Both the position numbers and the translations under genes were made by a program. This document shows, piece by piece, positions 56,235 through 64,000 of a DNA stretch of 64,000 nt (the first letter of the stretch is position 1; every line of letters starts with the position of its first letter). This DNA comes from Xiphydria camelus. Lineage: Eukaryota > Arthropoda > Insecta > Hymenoptera > Xiphydriidae. Below the pieces are notes generated by a model. The model was given only the letters and a program-made list of their open reading frames with translations. It made no database searches and was not told where the DNA came from. Where the stretch lies: contig OY783195.1 of assembly GCA_963678675.1 (NCBI GenBank), positions 11,620,479-11,684,478 of the forward strand, read 5' to 3'.

Positions 56235-56750
56235 AATAAAGCTGTTATAATCGCGACGTTCTTGAAAGTAATAATATATATTATAATAATTAAGAGTAAT
56301 TATTTTTTCGGATTATTAATAGTAATGATTATTAATAGTTATGATAGTCATTAACTTTAGTTGAAACCTAAGAGAAATGTGTTCCGTTGTTCGTAATGTA
56401 CATATAATAATAAATTATATGCAGATAATGAAAAAAAGATTAGTTTTGTATTGAATATTTTTTCACATTCTAAATTTACATTCCAAAATATTAGTTATAT
56501 AAGATTGAACTTTTTCGGTTTTTATCAAATCTCGACGTTTCGAGCTAAGCTAAATGAGAAAAAGGGATTTTGACGATAGCATTTGTTTGTATGTCTGTCC
56601 GTCGTTGTTCTCTTTATCGTTTTTATTATCGTCCTCTATGAGCGTGGTCATTTTTAAAAGAATGCGATGTAGTTACTTTTCATCGCCTTGACACATTTCT
56701 TTGAAGCCTAAAAAGAAAGTGCAAGTTCGTTCATCATTGTTGAGATCCTG
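56235..56750. other. 3' flank of the BEN gene
   Basis: AATAAA at 56236 right after the stop and another AATAA-rich stretch near 56410. AT-rich, no further coding sequence. Confidence 0.5.
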
Positions 56751-56754
56751 ATTA

Positions 56755-57383
56755 ATCACATTTTTCAGATCGTATAAATTTCAAGCTTTACCGGATGAGC
56801 TCCGGATTAGTGACATTCTTCAAACTGCAAATATTTCAGACTTCAAACAGGATGAGATCCGGATTAACCGCATTCCTCACACCGAAAAAATTTCGGATTT
56901 AACGGGATGATATCCGCATTACCTGTATTCCTTACGCCTACAAATTTCGGACTTAAACGTATGAGGTCTAAACTAATCATGTCTTTTAGACCGGGCAACA
57001 TACCGATATAATCCGAATTGATCCAACCCACCTTACCATATAAAAAACGGGCATGACCGGATACAATCCGGATTCATCAAATTAGTCAGTCCGTAGAAAT
57101 TTCGGATTCTACCGGACAATATACGGATGCATTATAATTCCAGATAAAATCCGGATTCCGAAATTTATCCGAAATTGTCCGGGACGTTATCCGGTTTTTG
57201 TCATCCGGATTTTATCCGGTCATGTACGAAAATTTTCTGGAAGAGGTAGCAATTAAAAGGTACTTCATGCGGACAATTTTCGAACAAAACCGGATAGAAT
57301 CCGGATGACAAAAACCGGATAACATCCCGGACAATTTCGGATAAATTTCGGAATCCGGATTTTATCCGAAATTTTAAGCAGGG
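56755..57383. repeat. Right subterminal CCGGAT-motif region of the CACTA-like element
   Basis: At least 15 copies of TCCGGAT/ATCCGGA/GGATTA-type motifs. An inverted pair of about 90 bp (57125-57215 and 57290-57375) contains GGATTCCGAAATTTATCCGA on one side and the inverse on the other. It mirrors the left subterminal motifs near 44170-44400. Confidence 0.8.
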
Positions 57384-58110
57384 AGCTATTAGTAAAGCAG
57401 TCGACACTTTTCGTTCTTATGCAGCGCACTCGTCTGAAGCCCACTCTAACTGTACCATAAATACTGCCGAAGTCAAGAATTCAGGTCGCAGCTCACCTGC
57501 GCGGTTGGCCATAGGACATGCGGTATACATATACATATTCTGTGTTATTCCAGTTTCTTACATTCATACAAAAAGAAAATTTAGCACTTCGCGTCTTGTC
57601 TTCTTCTCCGAGTGCTTATACAGGGTGTCCGTAAAGTATGGAAACGGTTGAATATCTCGAAAAGTACGCTTCAGAACGGGAAACGAAAAAATACGTATCC
57701 GATGTTTTTTTAAAAACTATCAAATGATACCAAGATTGATCCCACACCCCAACCCCTGTGGGTGGGGCAGGGGGAAGCTTCAAAATCTTAAATAGGAACC
57801 CCCACTTTTGATTGCATACTCGCATTCTACATTAAAAACTACATAACTTTTATTTGAAACATTTTTTTCGATTCGTGGCAGATGGCGCTATAATCGACGA
57901 AATTCAATTTTTTCGGTTTTTGCAATTGAGAGTCGATTTATTCGATTCTGCAATACAATTGCAATAGAAATTTACATTTTTTATTCTCATACTTGATATT
58001 TTTGTAAAAAATTTAATTTAGTTTTGCAAATTTGAAGTGCAGATGCGTTCTGTACCTGGAATTCCCCCGGCGGACGGTATATTCCGGAAATCGTAGCCGT
58101 TCTTTCACTA

Positions 58111-59094
58111 CCCAGGTAGCAAGCTGACGTAAATTTGACGTCACTTTTAGGGCATATTTCGTCGGTGACGTCATTCTACCAAAAAATGACATTTTAATGT
58201 CGTCATTCAAGAAACGTCTTTAAGACGCCTTAAATATGACGTTAAAAAGACGTTATTTTTACGTCGTAATAAAATTTTAAAATAACTACTTATTATACAA
58301 TATACATTGAATATTTTTATATTTTTTTATAATGTATAATATAAAAATATTTGTATAGTGTGGTCTACTTTAATTCTCGATTCTTATATCTCTGTACCAT
58401 TTTACCAGTACGTTTTTTTTGTAATAAATAAAAGGAAGATTTTTTATATTGCGGTCGTTTCTATAAACATTCATATAATTATTTATTTATTAATATCAAT
58501 TTGCGTCTATGCAAGAATGTTTATCAAAAGATGCAATCATAAATTTAGAAAAATGTTGAGAAAAGAATAATACAATTATAAAATCTTATTTATTTAAGCT
58601 CTTTCTTATTGACTGGAAAAGCAACATACATTTATTCATCAAACTTCATATGAACACCAATAGTAATACTTAATACCACAGGAGCGTGCAGCAGATGAGG
58701 ACTCGAAAACACCGACCGATCGACGAAGTTAAGCAGCAAAAAGTGCGGACAGTAGTTGGATGGGTGACCGCTCACGATGAAGAGATATACGTCAGCCCTA
58801 ACCTTTCAGAGCTGTCATTTTTTACACAATCACGTTATATTTTTCGTTATCTGCCGTCAGAGCTGACCTTCAAAAACCGTCATTTTGACGTTAGTGTGCT
58901 ACCTGGAAAATCGCTAAAATTAAACGTCATATTTCACGTCATAAAGAACGTTAGAAAGACGTCATTAAATGACGTCAGTGGGATGTGACTTTCGAACGTA
59001 CTTTTAACGTCATTTATACGTTTTTTACTGACGTCGTCTATGACCAGATCTGACCAAAAAATGACGTTAATTTCACGTTAGTTTGTTACCTGGG
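58111..59094. mobile_element. TA-flanked GACGT-rich MITE nested in the previous element
   Basis: CCCAGGTAGCAAGCTGACGT and the inverse of CCCAGGTAACAAACTAACGT at the ends next to TA. Subterminal regions on both sides are dense in GACGT/ACGTC motifs (more than 20). The interior contains a 5S-rRNA-like segment. Confidence 0.88.
58707..58792 (+). ncRNA. 5S rRNA-derived sequence (internal promoter region)
   Basis: CCGATCGACGAAGTTAAGCA, then AGTAGTTGGATGGGTGACCG match the A box to C box part of metazoan 5S rRNA (CCGATCACCGAAGTTAAGCA, TTGGATGGGTGACCGC), in the right order and spacing with a few substitutions. The 5' third and 3' end of 5S are absent, so it is not a working rRNA gene. It could be a 5S-derived SINE head or a TFIIIA-type promoter. 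Confidence 0.72.
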
Positions 59095-59716
59095 TAGTCG
59101 TCCGTTTTAATGATATCCGTTAACCTGAGTACACGTAAACAGGTACCGCTAATTGCCGGGCCTTCCGGACCCTCGAACCTCGATGTATTCCGAAAGGGAT
59201 TATCCTTGAGTAAAATTAGCTTATTTCCTCTAACGGAACTTAGTGCGTCACGGGGAATTCCAGGTACAGAACGCATCTGCACTTCAAATTTGCAAAACTA
59301 AATTAAATTTTTAACAAGAATATCAAGTATGAGAATAAAAAATGTAAATTTCTATCGCAATTGTATTGCAGAATCGAATAAATCGACTCTCAATTGCAAA
59401 AACCGAAAAAATTGAATTTCGTCGATTATAGCGCCATCTGCCATGGATCGAAAAAAATGTTTCAAATAAAAGTTATGTAGTTTTTAATGTAGAATGCGAA
59501 TATGCAATCAAAAGTGGGGGTTCCTATTTAAGATTTTGAAGCTTCCCCTGCCCCACCTATAGGGGTTGGGGTGTGGGATCAATCTTGGTATCATTTGATA
59601 GTTTTTAAAAAAATATCGGATACGTATTTTTTCGTTTCCCGTTCTGAAGCTTACTTTTCGAGATATTCAACCGTTTCCATACTTTACGGAAACCCTGTAT
59701 GTATGTACATATTATA

Positions 59717-59877
59717 CAAACTGTCCCCCGCTATACACGCCAGCGTGGCGGGTTGCATATCGGTTAACGCCTCCGATCCGCTGCAGGGGCCATGCGCCTG
59801 TGGCGCCTGTGTCTGGCGCAAGGCGGATAACCGATATGCAACCCGCCACGCTGGCGTGTATTGAAAGGGACAGTCTG
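59717..59877. mobile_element. TA-flanked foldback MITE, 161 bp
   Basis: CAAACTGTCCC/CAGACTGTCCC ends next to TA. Arms include CACGCCAGCGTGGCGGGTTG and GCATATCGGTTAACGCC in inverse order. The loop is GC-rich with a GGCGCC-type internal palindrome. Confidence 0.9.
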
Positions 59878-59879
59878 TA

Positions 59880-60597
59880 TTTGGTGTGCGTCGCTTATTA
59901 ATTCTAAGATAGATATTCTACATTAATAAATGTCGTATACTTTGGACACTTGACTGAAATTAATTTCGCGCAATTTGAAAAATGTTCAAACTTCATTGTA
60001 TATCCAAACTACGTGAATAAGGCTGAGTTGTATGCAAATAGCTCTATCTGCTTAAAAGTTATCGCATACAAATTTTTAACTTTTGCAGATAACATCTTAA
60101 AAAAGTATCTAATCAGGATCAAATTCAATAGTGTATAAAGCAACAAAGTCACCACCTATTTGTACAGAATTTCAAATAAAATGTATGAAATCCTTTCGAC
60201 AAAAATATAATAGCAGGAAATTATAAAGAAAGTTTGATTACATTATTAAGATGTGAATGTTTTTAAGATAAGTTGTTAATGGACGGTTGGACGGATAAAC
60301 AAATACTATAAATACCCAAAGGACACTAATAGAAATATATTTATATTTATATATGTGTATCGTGTGATACGTAATAAGAAAGTATTCAAAACTACGCGCT
60401 AAAAGCACATCATAAGAAGTAAACCAATATATTCTGAAAATTTAATATCATATACTCCATATTTATTCAACTGTTAGTACATCCTGCAACATTGCCAAGC
60501 GTTAAGCACTCGCAAAAGAAACGTCTCCAGTTACAAGTACTCGCAACTCCCGCTCGAGAAAGCCACTGCGGGGGCCACTTCGAAACGTATACGTATC
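59880..60597. other. AT-rich, no gene recognised
   Basis: Short frames only, no terminal repeats seen. Confidence 0.5.
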
Positions 60598-60600
60598 TTA

Positions 60601-61323
60601 AGGGCCTTTTAGACGCTCATTTCCGTTCTCAGTTCAGTTTCATTTTCCGTTCCCGTTTCATTTCAGTTCGGAATGACCGTCTAAAAAGGTTCCGTTCAGT
60701 TCTCACTATTCCCAGTCGCTTCAGTTCTCTGTAGCCTGTCTGCGATCAAAGCACCTATAGCAAAATTGCGAGTTTTGCATGAGCACCCCTGTGGGTCTCC
60801 TCGTCCAATAGAATCACCGGAGAAGCGCGAATGTGCATGCGTAGTCATCCGCGGGTGTTGGCGTCGTCATGCCACGGATGACTACGCATGCGCATTCGCG
60901 CTTCTCCGGTGATTCTATTGGACGAGGAGACCCACAGAGGTGCTCATGCAAAACTCGTAATTTTGTTATGGATGCTTTTGATAGTGTGCGTCTGTTTATT
61001 CCACAAACACGGTGAACTTTTATAAATGTCAATGAATTCGACAACAAAATCCTGATCCTTGGATATAGTGATAGACCTATACGTGCACCGCTCAAGATTT
61101 TCAAGAAAACTGACGTGAGCGGACGGCTTGAAGCATGACGCCCTTGTTTACACATAGGAATTTTAAGAAATGAAATGAAACAAATAGGTCTATCCATCCC
61201 GTCAGTTCTCAGTTTCCGTTTCCGTTCTTCTTTCATTTTTTCATTTTTACACGTAGGGACAACTGACAGTTCGACTGAAACTGAAACTGAACTGAGAACG
61301 GAAATGACCGTCTGAAAGGCCCT
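60601..61323. mobile_element. TTA-flanked Harbinger-type MITE hosting a family A MITE
   Basis: TTA (60598-60600 and 61324-61326) flanks AGGGCCTTTTAGACG and the inverse of AGGGCCTTTCAGACGG. Both subterminal regions are rich in TTCCGTT/CAGTTCAGTTTC motifs. The family A MITE copy 2 interrupts it. Confidence 0.85.
60735..60990. mobile_element. Foldback MITE, family A copy 2 (diverged ends)
   Basis: Shares AAAATTGCGAGTTTTGCATG, CCAATAGAATCACCGGAGAA and GCGTAGTCATCCGCG arms with copies at 42968, 63174 and 63477. The termini are decayed (CCTGTCTGCGATCAAAG) and the centre is shortened to GTGTTGGCGTCGTCATGCC. Confidence 0.82.
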
Positions 61324-61375
61324 TTAGACCGCTCGCATCGTGCGTATACGCAACTTTGCGAGTGGTTTGAGAAAG

Positions 61376-61574
61376 GGGCCCCAGATTCTAATCATGGGGA
61401 ATTTTCAAAATTTACTTTTTAAACGTAACAGCCAATTAGCAATTAAATCTCATACTTTCATTAGCTAATGCGGCCTTTGCCCTGGCTAATGAAAGCATGA
61501 TAATTAATTATTCATTGGTTAGTATATTGAAATATGACATTTTGAAAATTCCCCATGATTAGGATCAGGGGGCC
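61376..61574. mobile_element. MITE with GGGCCCC...CTAATCATGGGGAATTTTC ends
   Basis: CTAATCATGGGGAATTTTCA at 61388 and its inverse ending at 61563. The interior has CTAATG/CATTAG and ATTGGTTAGTA phrases like those in family C (36118, 62959). The right end overlaps the start of the next element. Confidence 0.75.
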
Positions 61575-62944
61575 GATTTTGTATCTCGAGTGAGATTGCT
61601 CACTTTTCGCACTTTCATCTCACGCGAGATTATTCATTCGATTCTATATCCTTTGAGTGAAAATACGAGATCACTAGACTGGAACTAGGGGGGAAAGGTT
61701 TTGTGCATGACTGTACTATTTAGTAACCTACAATTCTGAGATTGAAAGATGAATGTAACAGAAAAGCAAACAAAAATTTTACTTTTATTTATGAAAGATA
61801 ATCCGGATTTAGACAGTGAGAGACTGCGATATAGCTCGCAAAATAAAAGAAAAATGATAAGTTCAACTCGTATTGAGGGTATTTTTGTAAATAAGGTTAG
61901 GCTATAATATTTGTAATTTGTCTATTTATCCTATAAATATATATGTGCAAAATTCATAAATAAATTTAATACCTATTAAACCTGAAATAAGTGTTTTATT
62001 ATTTACGGTATAACTGTTAAAATTTTTTTATATTTTAAAATTATTTCTTAAGTTAAGATTAGAACTTAACCTTGTTTAATAGCATCAAGTCTTGCAGCAG
62101 TTACGGGGAATTTAATCCAATTTCTCATCAAGTGATTCAGACCATTCACTGTCACATGAAGAGAATTGCTAATCATGGTTTGGGACATACATGTGAGAAA
62201 GTCTTGACCGACTCTTCTTTGATATGATCCTGCAGCCATAAAATGTAATGCAGCCCCAATATCTAACAATAGATTATTAATTTCCATTAGCAAATCAATG
62301 CTGTATAAAAAGAAAAAAAAGAGTACTTGCAGCAATAAAATGGGATTGACCAGAGAGAGAGAGAGAGAGAGAGAGCATGGATTTTTCTGCATTCATCTGC
62401 AATTCATTTGAAATCGCCGTAACTCTCCTTCTCATAGGCATAAAAGGCCTCAGTTCATTGACCAAAGCCCGTACTGCATCTCTGGATAATCTTTAATACA
62501 CAATTATACTATAATAATTCAATGAAAAATATAATCTACAAACTAGGCTTACTGTATTCTTACCTATATAGATTGCGGAATTGATTTTCTGGAATCTCAA
62601 ATGGATCGCTAGCATCTTGAAGTCGTCTTCTAGCTATTCGCATAACAGGAGGTTCCCGATCATCATCAATCACCATTATTACAGCCATTAAAAGAGAGCC
62701 ATGTTAATCATCCAGACGCAAAATACTCTTTCGACTGGCTACGACGGCATCGCGCCATTTGATTTTCTTTCTCTCTCTTTTTATCGTTGTGTCTCTCTCT
62801 AATCTCACCATTCGACACAAAATTTCTTGTCGAACTCTCTCACGTGAAACATTTCACATTTTCACCCGAGTGAAACCTACAAAATCGCGGAGTTGCTCAC
62901 TTTTAGCACTTTCACTAGATTCTCGATACAAAATCGACCCCCTG
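61566..62944 (-). mobile_element. PIF/Harbinger-related (Spy/ISL2EU-like) element remnant
   Basis: Termini CAGGGGGCCGATTTTGTATC and the inverse of CAGGGGGTCGATTTTGTATC, each followed inward by GTGAAAGTG/GAGCAACT-type repeats. It contains a degraded HARBI1-like transposase N-terminal half on the minus strand. The target duplication is not clear. Confidence 0.75.
62066..62688 (-). pseudogene. HARBI1-like transposase N-terminal part, degraded
   Basis: From ATG 62688: MAVIMVIDDDREPPVMRIAR and DPFEIPENQFRNLYR, an intron or gap, then LSRDAVRALVNELRPFMP, RRRVTAISNELQM. After a (CT)n expansion at about 62352-62378 follow ALHFMAAGSYQRRVGQDFL, MSQTMISNSLHVTVNGLNHL and WIKFPVTAARLDAIKQG. These are the N-terminal and HTH parts of a Harbinger transposase. 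The DDE half is absent and the CT run interrupts the frame. Confidence 0.78.
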
Positions 62945-62958
62945 AGCTCGAGGGTGTA

Positions 62959-63171
62959 CACCCGGGCTCACGGAATCTGTCGCTGGTGACTTTTTTTAAA
63001 TGTTATTTTTAAACGTACTAACCAATGATTAATCAATCCTCGTGCTTTCATTAACGAGAGTAGACGTCACCGTAGCTAATGAGGGCATGAGAATTAATTG
63101 TTCACTGGTTAGTACGTTTAAAAATAAGGTTTAAAAAAAGTCACCAGCGACAGATTTCGTGAGCACGGGTG
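62959..63171. mobile_element. TA-flanked MITE, family C copy 2
   Basis: Almost identical to 36118-36330 over 213 bp. I noticed one difference (GATTTCGTGAG instead of GATTCCGTGAG). TA at both sides, and the right TA is also the left TA of the next MITE. Confidence 0.92.
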
Positions 63172-63173
63172 TA

Positions 63174-63474
63174 CCATATGTCCGCGATCAAAGAGCCCAT
63201 AGCAAAATTGCGAGTTTTGCATGAGCATCTCTGTGGGTCTCCTCGTCCAATAGAATCACCGGAGAAGCGTGAATGCGCATGCGTAGTCATCCACGAGTGC
63301 AGTTCGACTTCGATTTCGATTCTCGCATCTCGAAATTGAAGTCGAACTGCACTCGCGGATGATTACGCATGCGCATTCACGCTTCTCCGGTGATTCTATT
63401 GGACGAGGAGACCCACAGAGGTGCTCATGCAAAATTCGCAATTTGCTATGGGCTCTTTGATCGCGGACATATGG
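63174..63474. mobile_element. Foldback MITE, family A copy 3
   Basis: CCATATGTCCGCGATCAAAG and its inverse, each next to TA. Arms as in family A, loop TTCGATTTCGATTCTCGCAT-like, different from copy 4. Confidence 0.93.
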
Positions 63475-63476
63475 TA

Positions 63477-63792
63477 CCGTATGTCCGCGATTATTTGAAC
63501 CATAGGAAAATTGCGAGTTTTGCATGAGCACCCCTTTGGGTCTCCTTGTCCAATAGAATCACCGGAGAAGCGTGAATGCGCATGCGTAGTCATCCGCGAG
63601 TGTGGCGTCGTCAGCAAGTTCAGATCGGTTATCGAAATAATCGATCTGAACTTGCTGACGATGCCACACTCGCGGATGACTACGCATGCGCATTCACGCT
63701 TCTCCGGTGATTCTATTGGACGAGGAGACCCAAAGGGGTGCTCATGCAAAACTCGCAATTTTCCTATGGTTCAAATGATCGCGGACATACGG
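63477..63792. mobile_element. Foldback MITE, family A copy 4
   Basis: CCGTATGTCCGCGATTATTT and its inverse. It shares the centre ATCGAAATAATCGAT with copy 1 and is nearly identical to it. It starts right after the single TA that ends copy 3. Confidence 0.93.
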
Positions 63793-63794
63793 TA

Positions 63795-64000
63795 CATACA
63801 CCCGTGGACTCGGATTATGTCGCTTGGGAATTTTCAAAAGGAAGTTTAGTAGAATCGCGTGTAGGTGACCGATACGGGAGACGACGCGGGAGATGTGGCC
63901 GACAGGATTGCGAGGTATGGAATGATGAAGACAAGTTTTGTGAACTCTGTGTATAAAAATAAATTTTCGTAAAAAGTAATAGTCTAAAGTAATGGTAACT
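63795..64000 (+). other. Family C-like end plus possible terminal exon at window edge
   Basis: CACCCGTGGACTCGGATTAT, GTCGCTTGGGA resembles the left end of family C. The frame then reads VESRVGDRYGRRRGRCGRQD, WNDEDKFCELCV and a stop (63956), with CxxxxC/CxxC-like cysteines and AATAAA at 63959. This could be the last exon of a gene or TE protein lying mostly outside the region. Not recognised. Confidence 0.35.

Larger units (their letters stand above)
44168..57383. mobile_element. 13.2-kb EnSpm/CACTA-like transposon with transposase and BEN-domain gene
   Basis: TIR CCCTGCTTAAAATTTCGGAT at 44168 and inverse ending at 57383. AG (44166-44167 and 57384-57385) is the likely 2-bp target duplication. 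Both subterminal regions are full of TCCGGAT/ATCCGGA motifs, the usual CACTA transposase-binding architecture. The left subterminal region has grown into a 123-bp satellite. A transposase gene (minus) and a BEN gene (plus) diverge from about 50 kb. It contains a Harbinger insertion (50500-52919) and two TA MITEs. Ends begin CCCTG rather than CACTA/G. Confidence 0.82.
43489..57523. mobile_element. Foldback MITE split by the CACTA-like element (family B)
   Basis: CATGTCCTATGGCCAACCGC, CGACCTGAATTCTTGACTTC and GAGTGGGCTTCAGACGAGTG at 43493-43600 recur in inverse order at 57400-57523, ending CATGCGG next to TA. Between 43620 and 44165 further nested inverted pieces share TCAATTCGGGAGATCGAAGC. The inner 44168-57383 is the CACTA-like insertion, and restoring TTGACAG-CTATTAG across it recreates the MITE arm. 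Confidence 0.78.
57621..59697. mobile_element. TA-flanked mariner-type MITE with giant TIRs (about 480 bp)
   Basis: CAGGGTGTCCGTAAAGTATG at 57621 and its inverse ending at 59697, each next to TA. Arms run inward through GATTGATCCCACACCCCAAC, CAGATGGCGCTATAATCGAC and TTCTGTACCTGGAATTCCCC to about 58090 and 59220. Start CAGGGTGT and TA duplication fit mariner/Tc1-type MITEs. Another MITE (58111-59094) occupies the middle. Confidence 0.92.

Noticed and set aside
58707..58792. Functional 5S rRNA gene
   Set aside because: Only the central promoter part matches; the 5' and 3' thirds that form helix I are missing.

Overview
The window reads as a transposon graveyard from an arthropod nuclear genome. 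Intron-bearing genes, the families present (DD41D mariner, PIF/Harbinger, EnSpm/CACTA, P-element-like THAP, Ty3/gypsy, a jockey-type non-LTR element) and abundant TA-, TTA- and TTAA-target foldback MITEs fit an insect, and a hymenopteran such as an ant is my best guess. I see no secure host gene, no operon-like layout and no CRISPR array. Nearly everything recognisable is mobile DNA or DNA carried by it, often nested three or four deep.

Layout. 1-2064: the 3' part of an uncharacterised protein that I read as an XPG/FEN-type PIN nuclease with a cysteine-rich tail, broken by one stop and one frameshift. 2-6.6 kb: AT-rich sequence with foldback MITEs. 6.6-10.1 kb: a TTAA-flanked element (17-bp TIR GGGGGGAAATCACAGTA) with a Mutator-like transposase tail and GC-rich 68-bp repeats. 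10.3-12.4 kb: a 5'-truncated non-LTR retrotransposon with poly(A) and a 12-bp target duplication, invaded by a GAAGC-rich foldback. 13-17 kb: TTAA MITEs (one splitting a transposase start) and a TA MITE. 17.4-19.4 kb: an ACCACTAC-rich element containing a truncated Harbinger copy that carries a proline-rich, WH2-like gene fragment. 20.6-24.5 kb: a mariner relic split by a CACTGTG-rich element carrying exons of an unrecognised gene. 26-28 kb: a foldback made of two inverted THAP-domain gene copies. 29-33.5 kb: two head-to-head DD41D transposase copies forming one inverted repeat of about 4.5 kb.

36.3-43.4 kb is a Ty3/gypsy relic on the minus strand. Its left LTR is split by an apparently intact two-gene Harbinger (36338-40581: HARBI1-like transposase plus Myb/SANT-like protein), and its RNase H region by a TTAA MITE. 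44.2-57.4 kb is a roughly 13.2-kb EnSpm/CACTA-like element with TIR CCCTGCTTAAAATTTCGGAT, an AG duplication, a 123-bp satellite, a broken transposase and a nine-exon BEN-domain gene. It sits inside a foldback MITE and is itself invaded by a second Harbinger carrying the same WH2-like fragment. 57.6-64 kb is a dense run of MITEs, including a 5S-rRNA-like promoter inside a MITE inside a giant-TIR mariner MITE, and three MITEs joined by shared TA dinucleotides.

How the genes work together: the only likely functional modules are transposition modules. In the first Harbinger, the DDE nuclease (plus strand) and the Myb/SANT-like protein (minus strand) are convergent, as in autonomous PIF/Harbinger elements. 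In the CACTA-like element, transposase and BEN protein diverge from a shared central region. MITEs can be grouped with probable transposase sources by target site (TA mariner-like, TTA Harbinger-like, TTAA piggyBac-like or the Mutator-like element), but those assignments are inference.
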